A stretch of 64,000 nt of DNA from Neisseria dentiae (GCF_024580525.1 NZ_JANIKQ010000014.1:1-64000); one strand, 5' to 3'. Positions 51,960 to 60,410 are shown, numbered from the stretch's first letter. A program made the numbers and translations. Notes: generated from the letters alone by a model not told the origin.

Positions 51960-51978
51960 AAAGCTTGAATGCAATACC

Positions 51979-52049
51979 GTCATGCTCGGGCTTGGCCCGG
52001 GCATCTTTTTGTTTTTAAAGAAAATACCCGGGCTAGGGCCGGGTATGGC
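51979..52049. repeat. 71-bp diverged copy of the inverted palindromic repeat
   Basis: GTCATGCTCGGG…CCCGGGCATCT (51979-52006) and an inverted, more diverged partner (52022-52049). The internal palindrome is kept by paired changes (CTCGGG to CCCGGG). Confidence 0.7.
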
Positions 52050-52069
52050 GGAAACGTTATTGAAATTCA

Positions 52070-52213
52070 GAGACCTTTGCAAACCCCCCCATCTGCGGCG
52101 CATTTCTGCATTGTGTGCCGCTCGCTCGTTTGCCTATCTGCTTGATATGTCTGTACTCGCTGCGCTGCTACGCCTTGAACTGCATCCACATCTGAGGGTT
52201 TTGCAAAGGCCTC
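52070..52213. mobile_element. 144-bp MITE, copy 5
   Basis: Same ends as at 3247, one extra C in the left C-run. Flanks ATTCA (52065-52069) and GTTCA (52214-52218) differ at one base, so the direct repeat has decayed. It lies between recQ and rsmD. Confidence 0.85.
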
Positions 52214-52223
52214 GTTCAGTGAT

Positions 52224-52775
52224 TTAACTATACGCCAGCAAAGCAAATTTGCTCATCCCCGCCTTGCCTTCGCGATACGGCGCAAGCCAGTCGGGAAACG
52301 GCGGCAGGCTGCCCGCTTCAATATAAACCATCGCCCCGATATTCAGACGGCCTTGCAGCAGCGCAAACAAATCCGGCCATTGCTGCCAGCCGAAAGGCGG
52401 GTCTAGAAACACCGTGTCGAACGTTTTGCCGCAATGTTTCAGATAAAGCAGGCCGTCTGAACATACGGTTTCAACTTGCTTCAAACCCAGCTCGCGGATA
52501 TTGCCGCCAACGGTTTGCAGCGTGCGGCGGTTGTTTTCCACCAGCACCACTGAAGCCGCATTGCGCGAAGCCGCCTCCAGCCCCAGCGCGCCGCTGCCGG
52601 CAAACAGATCCAACACGGTTTGGCCGGTTAAATCCTGCCCAAGCCAGTTAAACAAACGCTCGCGCACACTGTCGGGTGTGGGGCGCAGGCCGTCGGCGTC
52701 GTTGAAATGCAATTTCCTGCCGCGGCAGCTGCCGCCGATGATGCGGATCTGGTTTTGGTGTTTGCTGTGTTTCAT
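52224..52775 (-). CDS. rsmD: 16S rRNA (guanine-966-N2)-methyltransferase
   Basis: 183 residues from ATG 52775 ('MKHSKHQNQIRIIGG'); a reading from 52817 adds 14 residues without support. Motif I 'VLDLFAGSGALGLEAASR' (~64) binds SAM, and 'FLDPPFGW' (~128) is the catalytic NPPY-like motif. RsmD modifies G966 of 16S rRNA. Its stop codon is 11 bases from a MITE. Confidence 0.93.
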   Translation of the reverse strand: MKHSKHQNQIRIIGGSCRGRKLHFNDADGLRPTPDSVRERLFNWLGQDLTGQTVLDLFAGSGALGLEAASRNAASVVLVENNRRTLQTVGGNIRELGLKQVETVCSDGLLYLKHCGKTFDTVFLDPPFGWQQWPDLFALLQGRLNIGAMVYIEAGSLPPFPDWLAPYREGKAGMSKFALLAYS

Positions 52776-52817
52776 GGGGCTGTTCGGGTTTGGAAAGGAT
52801 GGGGGATTATAAAACAA

Positions 52818-52852
52818 AGGCCGTCTGAAAATTTTTGATTTTCAGACGGCCT
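52818..52852. terminator. DUS-pair hairpin, left flank of the toxin-antitoxin cassette
   Basis: AGGCCGTCTGAA (52818-52829) and its complement (52841-52852). The loop (AATTTTTGATT) and stem are identical to the hairpin at 53591-53624 over 31 bases. Confidence 0.8.
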
Positions 52853-52909
52853 CAACGAATTTTGTAAAGGTCTCGGCTTTTGCTTTTTTAATTCACTATA
52901 AAAATTCTA

Positions 52910-53254
52910 TTACATCCGTACATCTGCCAATTTATCCAATAAATCCGGCAAGGCCGTCCGAACGGTTGCCCAAACAACTGCCCAATCAATATCAAAATAG
53001 CCGTGTGCGATGCGGTTTCTCATGCCGCGCATACTGCGCCATGGAATATGGGCATTGGCTTCGGTAAATTCAGGATAATCATTTATCAGTTTGGTTGCCG
53101 CTTCTCCGATGATGAGCAAACTCATAACGGTGGCCTGCTGTGTGCGCTCATCCGCTAAAAAATCCGATAGCAGCAAATCCTGATTGAAATCAATGGCATT
53201 TTGAGCGGCTTTGCGGATATGGCTCAAATAATCCTGTTTGCGGTCAATATTCAT
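52910..53254 (-). CDS. hepT: HepT-type toxin (HEPN ribonuclease-like, DUF86)
   Basis: 114 residues, nearly all helical. The HepT signature R-x4-H-x-Y is intact: R79, H84 and Y86 in 'RNRIAHGYF'. HepT toxins cleave RNA and are inactivated when the partner MntA adds AMP to the tyrosine. Its start overlaps the antitoxin stop by four bases (ATGA), so it is the second gene of a coupled pair. Confidence 0.92.
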   Translation of the reverse strand: MNIDRKQDYLSHIRKAAQNAIDFNQDLLLSDFLADERTQQATVMSLLIIGEAATKLINDYPEFTEANAHIPWRSMRGMRNRIAHGYFDIDWAVVWATVRTALPDLLDKLADVRM

Positions 53255-53541
53255 AACACCTTTGCCTCATTTAGCACCTGTTGCCGGAATGATGCGGGCA
53301 AATCTTGCGGCGTGCAGACATCGACACGCACCCCCAAAAGTGTTTCCAATTCATCCTGAAAACCGCCCAAATCAAAAAGCGTGGTGTGCGGCAACGGGTC
53401 AATCAACAAATCCAAGTCGCTGCCGTCGCTATCTGTGCCGCGTGCGGTTGAGCCGAAAATACGCACATTGGCAACGGGAAAACGGGCGGCGGTCTCGCGG
53501 ATGGTTTGACGGTGCAGTGTGATGATTTCGGAGGGTCTCAT
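53251..53541 (-). CDS. mntA: MntA-type antitoxin, minimal nucleotidyltransferase
   Basis: 96 residues. The nucleotidyltransferase motif GSx10DxD is exact: G30-S31 and D42-L-D44, with a third acidic residue in 'VDVCTPQD'. MntA neutralises HepT by AMPylating its active-site tyrosine. It is the first gene of the pair. Confidence 0.92.
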   Translation of the reverse strand: MRPSEIITLHRQTIRETAARFPVANVRIFGSTARGTDSDGSDLDLLIDPLPHTTLFDLGGFQDELETLLGVRVDVCTPQDLPASFRQQVLNEAKVL

Positions 53542-53590
53542 TTTCTCTACTTCTTTGATATTTATGATTTATTATATATTGAAGATACAA

Positions 53591-53624
53591 AGCCGTCTGA
53601 AAATTTTTGATTTTCAGACGGCTT
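53591..53624. terminator. DUS-pair hairpin, right flank of the toxin-antitoxin cassette
   Basis: AGCCGTCTGAA and its complement around the same AATTTTTGATT loop as at 52818-52852. It also lies after the topA stop and may terminate that gene. Confidence 0.75.
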
Positions 53625-53637
53625 TTCGATGCCGGGG

Positions 53638-55962
53638 TTATTCTTCAGCCGCGCTTCCTTTCGGCGCAGGCGGTTTAATCTGCTCTTTCCAGCCGCATTC
53701 TTTCTGCGGGCAGACTTTTTCCACACCCCAGCGTTTGGTGGTTTTGATGGTTAACACCGGCCATTGGCATTTGGGGCAGGTTTCCGCGACGGGCGGGTTC
53801 CAAGTGGCGTAGTTGCAGTCGGGGTAAGTGCTGCAACTGTAAAACAGTTTGCCGTAGCGCGATTTGCGCTCCACCAGATGCCCTTTTTTGCATTGCGGGC
53901 ATTCAACGCCGGTGTCTTTGGGTTTTTCCAGCGGTTCGATGTGCTTGCATTTGGGGTAGTTGGCGCAGCCGATGAATTTGCTGCCGGTGCGGCTGTATTT
54001 GTAAACCAGCTGGCCGCCGCATTTGGGGCATTGGCGGCCTTCGAGTTCGGCCTGCTCGGCGGCTTCCTGCGCGGTGCGTTCGGCGGCCTCTTCGGCGGTT
54101 TCGTTAACGTTGCGGGTGTAGCCGCATTCGGGGTAGCCGGCGCAGGCAACGAAGCGGCCGTTGCGGCCGAACTTGATTTGCAGTTTGTGGTTGCCGCATT
54201 TGGGGCAGGTTTCGTCAAGCTCTTGGGTGGTGAACTTGGCGCGCTCGATGCCTTCTTTTTCTTCAACCTGTTTGTGGAAGCCTTTCCAGAATTTGTCCAT
54301 CACGGGTATCCACTCGCGTTTGCCGTTGGCGATTTCGTCGAGTTGGTCTTCGAGCTTGGCGGTGAAGTGGTAGTCGACGTATTGGGCGAAGTGTTCGGTG
54401 AGGAATTTGTTGACGATTTCGCCGGTGTCGGTGGGGGTGAAGCGTTTTTGCTCAAGGGTAACGTATTCGCGGTCTTTGAGCGTGGAAATGATGCTGGCGT
54501 AAGTCGACGGGCGGCCGATGCCGTATTCTTCGAGTGCTTTCACCAGCGTGGCTTCGTTGAAGCGGGGCGGCGGGGTGGTGAAGTGTTGTTCGCCATAGAT
54601 GTTGTCGACGGGCAGGGTTTCGCCTTCGGCCATTTCGGGTAGTTTTTTGTTTTCTTCGCCTTCGCCTTCGTCGTCGGTGCTTTCTTCATACACGCTTAAG
54701 AAGCCGGCAAAGGTTTGCACTTGGCCGGTTACGCGGAAGATGCCGTCGCCCACGGCGATATCGACGGTGGTTTGGTCGAATTTTGCGGGCGCCATCTGGC
54801 AGGCAACGGTGCGCTGCCAGATCATTTGATAGAGTTTGAACTGGTCGGCGGTCAGGAACGGCTTCACGCTTTCGGGCGTGCGGTACACGGAAGTCGGGCG
54901 GATGGCTTCGTGCGCTTCTTGGGCGTTTTTGGATTTGGTTTTGTATTGCTTGGCCGCGGAAGGCAGATAATCTTTGCCGATTTTGTTTTCGATGTAGTGG
55001 CGGATTTCGGTAAGCGCTTCGTCCGACAGGGTTACGCTGTCGGTACGCATATAGGTAATCAGGCCGATGGCGCCCTGGCCGACGTCGATGCCCTCGTAAA
55101 GTTGCTGTGCGGTGCGCATGGTGCGGTCGGTGGTCATGCCGAGTTTGCGCACGGCGTCTTGCTGCATGGTCGATGTGGTAAACGGCGCGGCGGGGTTGCG
55201 GCTGCGCTTTTTCTTTTCGATGGCGGCAACGTGCGCGCTTTTGCCCTCTAAGGCGGCAAGCACCTCTGCTTGTGCAGTTTCAGACGGCAGCGAGAATTGC
55301 TCGAGCTTTTCGCCTTTGTATTGAACCAGTTTGGCGGTGAATTTGCTGCGGCCTTTGTGGCTGTCGAGGTGCAGCGTCCAGTATTCCTGCGCTTCAAAGG
55401 CGCGGATTTCGTTTTCGCGCTCGCAAATCAGGCGCAGGGCGGGGCTTTGCACGCGGCCGGCACTCAAGCCGCGGCGGATTTTTTTCCACAACAGCGGCGA
55501 GAGGTTGAAGCCGACCAGATAATCGAGCGCACGGCGCGCCTGCTGGGCATCGACGAGGTTGGTTTCGATGCCGCGCGGGTGGGCGATGGCTTCGAGTACG
55601 GCGGTTTTGGTGATTTCGTGAAACACCACGCGTTGCGGGTTGATGTTTTTCAAGCCGCGTTTGGTTTTGAGGATTTCCTGCAAATGCCATGAAATGGCTT
55701 CGCCTTCCCTATCCGGGTCGGTGGCCAGATAGAGGTTTTCGGCTTCTTTGGCGGCGGCGACGATGGCATCGACGTGTTTGGCATTGCGGGCAACCAGCTC
55801 GTATTTCATGGCGAAGTGGTTGTTTGGGTCGACCGCGCCGTTTTTCGGCACCAAATCGCGCACATGGCCGTAGGAAGCGAGAATTTCAAACTCGCTGCCG
55901 AGGTATTTTTTCAGCGTTTTGGCTTTGGAGGGCGACTCTACAATCAAAAGGTTTTTTGCCAT
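53638..55962 (-). CDS. topA: DNA topoisomerase I
   Basis: 774 residues from ATG 55962 (AGGAAA upstream). Type IA enzyme that relaxes negative supercoils. The TOPRIM domain starts 'LLIVESPSKAKTLKKYL', with 'TDPDREGEAISWHL' near residue 105. The catalytic Tyr is in 'GLITYMRTDSVTLSD' (~308). The C-terminus has four CxxC zinc ribbons from about residue 585 ('CPKCGNHKL', 'CPKCGGQLVYKYS', 'CPQCKKGHL', 'CPKCQWPVL'). Normal length for the family. Confidence 0.97.
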   Translation of the reverse strand: MAKNLLIVESPSKAKTLKKYLGSEFEILASYGHVRDLVPKNGAVDPNNHFAMKYELVARNAKHVDAIVAAAKEAENLYLATDPDREGEAISWHLQEILKTKRGLKNINPQRVVFHEITKTAVLEAIAHPRGIETNLVDAQQARRALDYLVGFNLSPLLWKKIRRGLSAGRVQSPALRLICERENEIRAFEAQEYWTLHLDSHKGRSKFTAKLVQYKGEKLEQFSLPSETAQAEVLAALEGKSAHVAAIEKKKRSRNPAAPFTTSTMQQDAVRKLGMTTDRTMRTAQQLYEGIDVGQGAIGLITYMRTDSVTLSDEALTEIRHYIENKIGKDYLPSAAKQYKTKSKNAQEAHEAIRPTSVYRTPESVKPFLTADQFKLYQMIWQRTVACQMAPAKFDQTTVDIAVGDGIFRVTGQVQTFAGFLSVYEESTDDEGEGEENKKLPEMAEGETLPVDNIYGEQHFTTPPPRFNEATLVKALEEYGIGRPSTYASIISTLKDREYVTLEQKRFTPTDTGEIVNKFLTEHFAQYVDYHFTAKLEDQLDEIANGKREWIPVMDKFWKGFHKQVEEKEGIERAKFTTQELDETCPKCGNHKLQIKFGRNGRFVACAGYPECGYTRNVNETAEEAAERTAQEAAEQAELEGRQCPKCGGQLVYKYSRTGSKFIGCANYPKCKHIEPLEKPKDTGVECPQCKKGHLVERKSRYGKLFYSCSTYPDCNYATWNPPVAETCPKCQWPVLTIKTTKRWGVEKVCPQKECGWKEQIKPPAPKGSAAEE

Positions 55963-56012
55963 GGTCGGTTTCCTGAATGTTGTCAAACAAGCAAAATCAA
56001 AATAGTTTGTGT

Positions 56013-56042
56013 TTCAGACGGCCTGAAATGAGGCCGTCTGAA
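56013..56042. repeat. Inverted DUS pair upstream of topA
   Basis: TTCAGACGGCCT (56013-56024) and AGGCCGTCTGAA (56031-56042) form a palindrome in the region upstream of topA, 50 bases before its start on the minus strand. Confidence 0.75.
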
Positions 56043-56135
56043 AAATATTTTATGGTTGTGCGGCGCGGCGGTTTCGGTGGTGTGCCGCCGGTGCCTATTA
56101 TTATTTATATGATGCGGCTTTATGGCTTGTCAAAA

Positions 56136-56408
56136 CTATTTTTCGGTTTCAGACGGCCTTTTGCCGGGTTTGGTTTGTTTGCGGTAGAGGTAAACCGCCG
56201 CCAGCCCCCATAAAAAGTGGACGGAAAGGGCGGGGGAAACGGTGCGGAAGTTATAAATGCCTTTGTGCAGCAGGCGTTGGCTGTCGGGCAGGAAAATCAA
56301 TGTGATGTGTGCCATCCAATCGCCGACTTGCGTACTCATCACCACCGAGGTCAGCATGATGGAAAATGCAGTTGCATAGAGCAAATCAATAAACGGAATG
56401 CGTAACAT
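56136..56408 (-). CDS. Small membrane protein, unknown function
   Basis: 90 residues from ATG 56408. Two or three hydrophobic segments (about 6-23, 29-42 and 61-76). I recognise no family. The last residues 'KRPSETEK' are read from a DUS at the gene end (AAAGGCCGTCTGAAACC), so the uptake sequence has become coding. A reading from 56483 adds 25 residues with no ribosome site. Confidence 0.5.
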   Translation of the reverse strand: MLRIPFIDLLYATAFSIMLTSVVMSTQVGDWMAHITLIFLPDSQRLLHKGIYNFRTVSPALSVHFLWGLAAVYLYRKQTKPGKRPSETEK

Positions 56409-56688
56409 AATCTCTGTTTTATATTTACCAAGTGTTGAAAAACATAAGCGGGAGAGTGTGCTTGGTTGCAGGCCGTGCTGCATATGGACGGCGCACGAAT
56501 GCGGATGCCGTTCCGGTCGTGCCGGACGGCGTGCGTATTCGGGCGCGCCCGCAGGCTGCTTGCGCGTGCGGCAGCGGTTGGAGCCGGTGCCGGTAGTGAG
56601 ATTGGATTTCCGTGCGGCGCAGGTTGAGTCTGTTACCGCTAAGTAAGTGTTTGAATTATTGCTATGGTATTTTTATTGTGTTTTTATT
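56409..56688. other. Gene-poor stretch with a possible gene remnant
   Basis: G/C-rich sequence at about 56490-56645 reads in the plus direction as fragments that change frame ('NADAVPVVPDGVRIRARPQA' then 'LEPVPVVRLDFRAAQVESVTAK' to a stop at 56646). It looks like a decayed gene end but is not identifiable. The part from 56647 is A/T-rich and contains the left copy of a 21-base duplication. Confidence 0.3.
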
Positions 56689-56895
56689 GAGACCTTTGCA
56701 AAACCCCAAAAAGTTTATTTACCGTCATTCCTGCGCAGGCGGGAATCCAGACGCTTGGTATCCAAGTATTTGTTTAATCAATACTTGAAATTTTTTTCAT
56801 CTGGATTCCCGCCTGCGCGGGAATGACGAAATCAAACATTTCAGACGGCCTGAAGGCAGTTTTGCAAAGGTCTCTATCGTATTTTTATTGTGTTT
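56663..56895. mobile_element. 186-bp composite element with MITE ends, dRS3 arms and flanking duplication
   Basis: The element (56689-56874) starts GAGACCTTTGCAAAACCCC and ends TTTTGCAAAGGTCTC. Inside, 29-bp inverted arms hold dRS3 sequence (perfect ATTCCC-N8-GGGAAT in the right arm). The flanks carry a 21-base near-duplicate (TATGGTATTTTTATTG.. at 56663 and TATCGTATTTTTATTG.. at 56875), not the 5-base repeat seen elsewhere. Confidence 0.7.
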
Positions 56896-56907
56896 AAGGT
56901 GTCCGAA

Positions 56908-56936
56908 AGCCATCTGAAAACGTGTTCAGACGGCCT
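56908..56936. terminator. DUS-pair hairpin with one altered arm
   Basis: AAGCCATCTGAA (56908-56919) faces TTCAGACGGCCT (56925-56936). It lies 150 bases after the smg stop. The remaining 56937-57085 shows no gene. Confidence 0.5.
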
Positions 56937-57085
56937 TCCTGTTGGTTCCCTTGTTGCCGTGCGGCAGAAGATGCGGCACGGGTTTTCCCTTTGAAATTAA
57001 TTTATTCGGGTTCGGCAACGCGCGTGATAAAGCGGGTTGCCGTGTTTTCGGCCTTTGTGAAGGCCCGGTTTGCGTGTTTTCAGTT

Positions 57086-57541
57086 TCAATGCATCACGGC
57101 TTTGCCGTGCAGCGCCATCATCAGCTCTGCGCCGATCAGGGCGGGCAGTTCCGATTTGTGCGCCCACAAAACCAGCAGCGTGAGCACTTTGGCCATATCG
57201 ACGGTAATGTCTTCGGCCGGCAGGTGCGCCAAGGCGTGCACCACAAATTCGCGCTGTTCGCCGTTGATGGCTTCGGCGCGGTCTAAGAAGTAGAGCAGGT
57301 TGATTACATCATGCGGCAGCGCGTCCAACTCTTCGTGGTGGTAAACGCGCATGGCGCCGCTGCTGTAACGGGTTTCGGCAACTTCGGGGCTGTTGGCCAG
57401 CACCTCGAGCAACATCAGGGCTTGGTTGATTTCCAAATCGCTGAAACCGATGTCTTCCAGAATCTGCCCCAGGTCCGATGGGGCGGGGCAGGCGTCCAAG
57501 TCGTAAAAGTGTTTGATTAAAAAGGCGATAACATCAGCCAT
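57086..57541 (-). CDS. smg: Smg family protein (DUF494)
   Basis: 151 residues from ATG 57541, after dprA with a 19-base gap. 'VIAFLIKHFYDLDACP' at the start and a helical acidic body 'ILEDIGFSDLEINQALMLLEVL' match Smg. The gene order dprA-smg is common in Gamma- and Betaproteobacteria. Its function is not established. Confidence 0.92.
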   Translation of the reverse strand: MADVIAFLIKHFYDLDACPAPSDLGQILEDIGFSDLEINQALMLLEVLANSPEVAETRYSSGAMRVYHHEELDALPHDVINLLYFLDRAEAINGEQREFVVHALAHLPAEDITVDMAKVLTLLVLWAHKSELPALIGAELMMALHGKAVMH

Positions 57542-57560
57542 GATGGTTCCTTGTTTTTTG

Positions 57561-58706
57561 TTATTTAACCCGCTGGTAGCGGCCGCCCGGCAAGGCGGCA
57601 ATTTGGTTTGCCAGCTCGAGTTCGAGCAATTGCGCATAAATTTCGGCAGCGGGCAGGTTGAGGGCCTGCGCCAGGCTGTCGGGGTGTGCCGGGCTGTAGC
57701 CTAAAGCCGTTAGGAGCGGGTGCTCGGCGGGCTGTTCGGCAGACACGGCCGCTACTGCGTTTTCCTCGTGTTGTGCGGTGTTCCGAACCGCCTGCTGGGC
57801 AGGGCGTTCGGGCGGTGTGTACTGCAATAACTGCGGGCATTCCTGAACGATATCGTCCAAGCATTCCACCAGCTTGGCGCCTTCTTTTATCAGCTTGTGG
57901 CAGCCTTTGCTGTGCGGGTTGTCGATGGAACCGGGAACGGCCATCACTTCGCGCCCCATTTCTGCGGCCAGTTTGGCGGTAATCAGCGACCCGGATTCGG
58001 GCGCGGCTTCCACCACCAAAACGGCTTGCGACAGGGCGGCAATCAGGCGGTTGCGGCGCGGAAAATTGCCGGCCAGCGGGCGGGTGCCCAGCGGAAACTC
58101 GCTGATAACCAAACCTTGTTCGGCAATCTGATAGGCCAGCGCTTTATTCGTTTGCGGATAAATGCGGTCTATCCCCGTTCCCCAAACGGCGACGGTGCCG
58201 CCGTTTGCCTGCAAGGCGCCCTGATGCGCTGCGGTGTCGATGCCGGAAGCCATGCCTGAAACCACAGTTATCCCCTTTTCGCTCAGGGCTTGGCCGAAAT
58301 CGCGGGCAATCCGCACCGCCTGCGGTGTGGCGTGGCGGCTGCCGACGATGGCGACGGCAGGGCGGTGCAGCAACTCACTGCGGCCGCGTAAAAACAGCAG
58401 CGGCGGCGGGGTGATGCCTTCTGCCAGCATCTGCGGGAAGTCGCTGTCGCCCAGCAGCATCAGCCGGCAGTGTTCCTGTTTCTCCCATGCCAAGGCTGCT
58501 TCCGCAGCGGCCGTTGCCTGCGCGTTATCCCCTTCCCACGCGGCAACGGCTTGTTTGTGGTAAACCAGTTTCCGTACGGTTTCGGCAGGTGCTGCCAAAG
58601 CAGCCCGGGCGGAGCCGTAATGCCGTATCAGTGCCAAAAAACTTTCTGCGCCCACATAAGGGGTGAGCGCAAGCTGTATCCAGGCATATCGTTCTGAATC
58701 ATTCAT
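57561..58706 (-). CDS. dprA: DNA-processing protein DprA
   Basis: 381 residues. It binds incoming single-stranded DNA and loads RecA during natural transformation. The Rossmann-like core has 'VAIVGSRHATPQAVRIARDF' (~118), 'VVSGMASGIDTAAHQGAL' (~146) and 'SGSLITAKLAAEMGREV' (~237). A C-terminal winged helix follows ('LLTALGYSPAHPDSLAQALNLPAAEIYAQLLELEL'-like, ~328-365). It fits the heavy presence of uptake sequences in this genome. Confidence 0.95.
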   Translation of the reverse strand: MNDSERYAWIQLALTPYVGAESFLALIRHYGSARAALAAPAETVRKLVYHKQAVAAWEGDNAQATAAAEAALAWEKQEHCRLMLLGDSDFPQMLAEGITPPPLLFLRGRSELLHRPAVAIVGSRHATPQAVRIARDFGQALSEKGITVVSGMASGIDTAAHQGALQANGGTVAVWGTGIDRIYPQTNKALAYQIAEQGLVISEFPLGTRPLAGNFPRRNRLIAALSQAVLVVEAAPESGSLITAKLAAEMGREVMAVPGSIDNPHSKGCHKLIKEGAKLVECLDDIVQECPQLLQYTPPERPAQQAVRNTAQHEENAVAAVSAEQPAEHPLLTALGYSPAHPDSLAQALNLPAAEIYAQLLELELANQIAALPGGRYQRVK

Positions 58707-59064
58707 GGCTTAAACCCCGTTGTGTTTGCATTCGGCATTTAATAATGCCGGTGATATTTTTTATGTTTGCAATTCTATCTTTTTTGTAATGGTTTGTTAA
58801 TCACTTTGAAGTTTTATTTACACACGGCTTTTGGCAAAACTTGTTCAAGCCGTCTGAAAAATTCTTAACCGCTGCTGTTTCTGCATGGGTGGGAATCTGT
58901 GATTTTGTTAAATAGTTTTTATATTTCAATATGTTGTTAAATTTTTGGTGGGCTTGTGCCGGTGCGGGCATGGCGGCGGATCAGATTTCAGGGTTGGTTT
59001 TTGAGTTTTGTAAAGGTTTGATCCTAGTGTTGCAGAAGTGTGAATGTGTAGTGAAAACGGCAAC
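58707..59064. other. A/T-rich intergenic region upstream of dprA
   Basis: About 360 bases. It contains a lone DUS variant (AGCCGTCTGAA, about 58847-58857), a decayed MITE end (TTTTGTAAAGGTTTGATC, about 59005-59022) and no convincing open frame. The dprA promoter should lie near 58740-58800, where the sequence is A/T-rich. Confidence 0.4.
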
Positions 59065-59104
59065 AAAAAAGCACGCTTGGCCGCGTGCTTTTTTCAGACG
59101 GCCT
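59065..59104. terminator. Bidirectional terminator after the LysM gene, fused to a DUS
   Basis: AAAAAAGCACGC, a TTGGCC loop and GCGTGCTTTTTT give an A-T-flanked stem that works on both strands. The right T-run runs into TTCAGACGGCCT (59093-59104). The LysM gene on the minus strand ends at 59130. Confidence 0.9.
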
Positions 59105-59129
59105 CTGCTGAGGCCGGTTGGCTGCTTTA

Positions 59130-60410
59130 TCAGGGGTTGATATTGCTTTTGATGTTGTATTCGTTGTATTCGGTATCGTGCGATTCCTGCGGCACATTCG
59201 GGGCGTGCGGGGTGTCGTCGGCCATATTGTCCAAATCTTGGCCGGGTTCGGATGCGGTGTCGCCGATGCTGATGCTGGTCAGACTTTCCAGAATAATGGC
59301 CGAGGCCAAGTTTTTGCTGGTTCGGTAAACCATCGCCAAGCCGGCTTCTTCGGCGGGAATCGACACATATTTCACCACGCTGCGGCCGCCTTTTTTACCA
59401 TTTTCCAAGTCCACTTTCACTTGTCGGCCGCGTTTATACAGGCTCAATACGGTGCCTTTGTCCAAACCGTCGGCCTCGCCTTTGTTGAGCGTGATGGTTT
59501 GGAACTGGCCTGCTTCGCCGATGCCGTTGAAAATCGATACGACTTTGGCATCGACATGGCGGCTGGGGGCGTGCGGCATCATTTGGAAGCTGTCGCCTTC
59601 GTCGGTCATTTTCAGCAGGAAATCACCTTTACGCACTTCGGAAACGGCTTCTTCCACCACCAAAGGCTGCGCGGTTTGGGTGGGCACTTTCACCAGCGGG
59701 TGCAGGCGGGTGTAGTATTCGTTGTCGGGCAGCGAGCCGGCGTCTTTTTCGCTGCGGGCATCCAGTGCGCTGTTGGTGTAGGGCAGGGTGCTCACGATGC
59801 CGCTGAACACCACTTCCTGGCCGAGGTATTTTTTGGTGTCGGGGTCGGTGATGTCTTTAACCGCGCGGTAAACCAGATAGCGGCCGGGTTCGGTGATGCC
59901 GTAGGCGTACACACGGTCGCCTTTGCTATAAAGCACACGGTTGTCGGGGCCATCGATCAGGCGCGGCGCATCTTGGGTCTGCATCTGCGGAATCACTTGC
60001 GGATGCTGCATAAACATGCGGTAGAAGTTTACGTTAACGGTTTGGATGCCGTAGCCGGAAGACATCTCGCGCACGCGCGGCGCCAGTTTGACTACGGGAA
60101 TGTTGCCTTCGCGGTAGGAAGCGGCCTTGTCGAAGCCCAATACCGGGCGGCCGTTGACATAACGCAACACCAACACCTGGCCGGGATAAATCATATGCGG
60201 GTTGCGCACGGCATTGCGGTTGCTTCCCCACAGGCGGTTCCATTGCCACGGGCTGTAAAGGTATTTGCCCGAAATGCCCCATAAAGTGTCGCCCTGCTTC
60301 ACCACATAACGCTGGGGTGCGTCGGGGCGCACTTTCAGAGCGGCGGCCGCGGCCTGGCCGGAAATTGCCAAACCTGCGGCGCAAAGCAAGGTTATAATAT
60401 GTTTTTGCAT
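59130..60410 (-). CDS. Exported LysM-domain protein
   Basis: 426 residues with a signal peptide (cut near 'GQAAAA'). A LysM domain follows at about residues 34-82 ('YVVKQGDTLWGISGKYLYSPWQWNRLWG'), so it binds peptidoglycan. The remaining 340 residues form a beta-rich region without a known catalytic motif, and the acidic C-terminus is disordered. Divergent from def. It resembles the LysM proteins found upstream of dprA in many Betaproteobacteria; the role is unknown. Confidence 0.88.
   Translation of the reverse strand: MQKHIITLLCAAGLAISGQAAAAALKVRPDAPQRYVVKQGDTLWGISGKYLYSPWQWNRLWGSNRNAVRNPHMIYPGQVLVLRYVNGRPVLGFDKAASYREGNIPVVKLAPRVREMSSGYGIQTVNVNFYRMFMQHPQVIPQMQTQDAPRLIDGPDNRVLYSKGDRVYAYGITEPGRYLVYRAVKDITDPDTKKYLGQEVVFSGIVSTLPYTNSALDARSEKDAGSLPDNEYYTRLHPLVKVPTQTAQPLVVEEAVSEVRKGDFLLKMTDEGDSFQMMPHAPSRHVDAKVVSIFNGIGEAGQFQTITLNKGEADGLDKGTVLSLYKRGRQVKVDLENGKKGGRSVVKYVSIPAEEAGLAMVYRTSKNLASAIILESLTSISIGDTASEPGQDLDNMADDTPHAPNVPQESHDTEYNEYNIKSNINP

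Noticed and set aside
56398..56646. An 82-codon plus-strand gene
   Set aside because: It overlaps the start of the minus-strand membrane protein, has no ribosome site and has an Arg/Cys-rich composition. It may include a decayed gene end but is not supported as functional.
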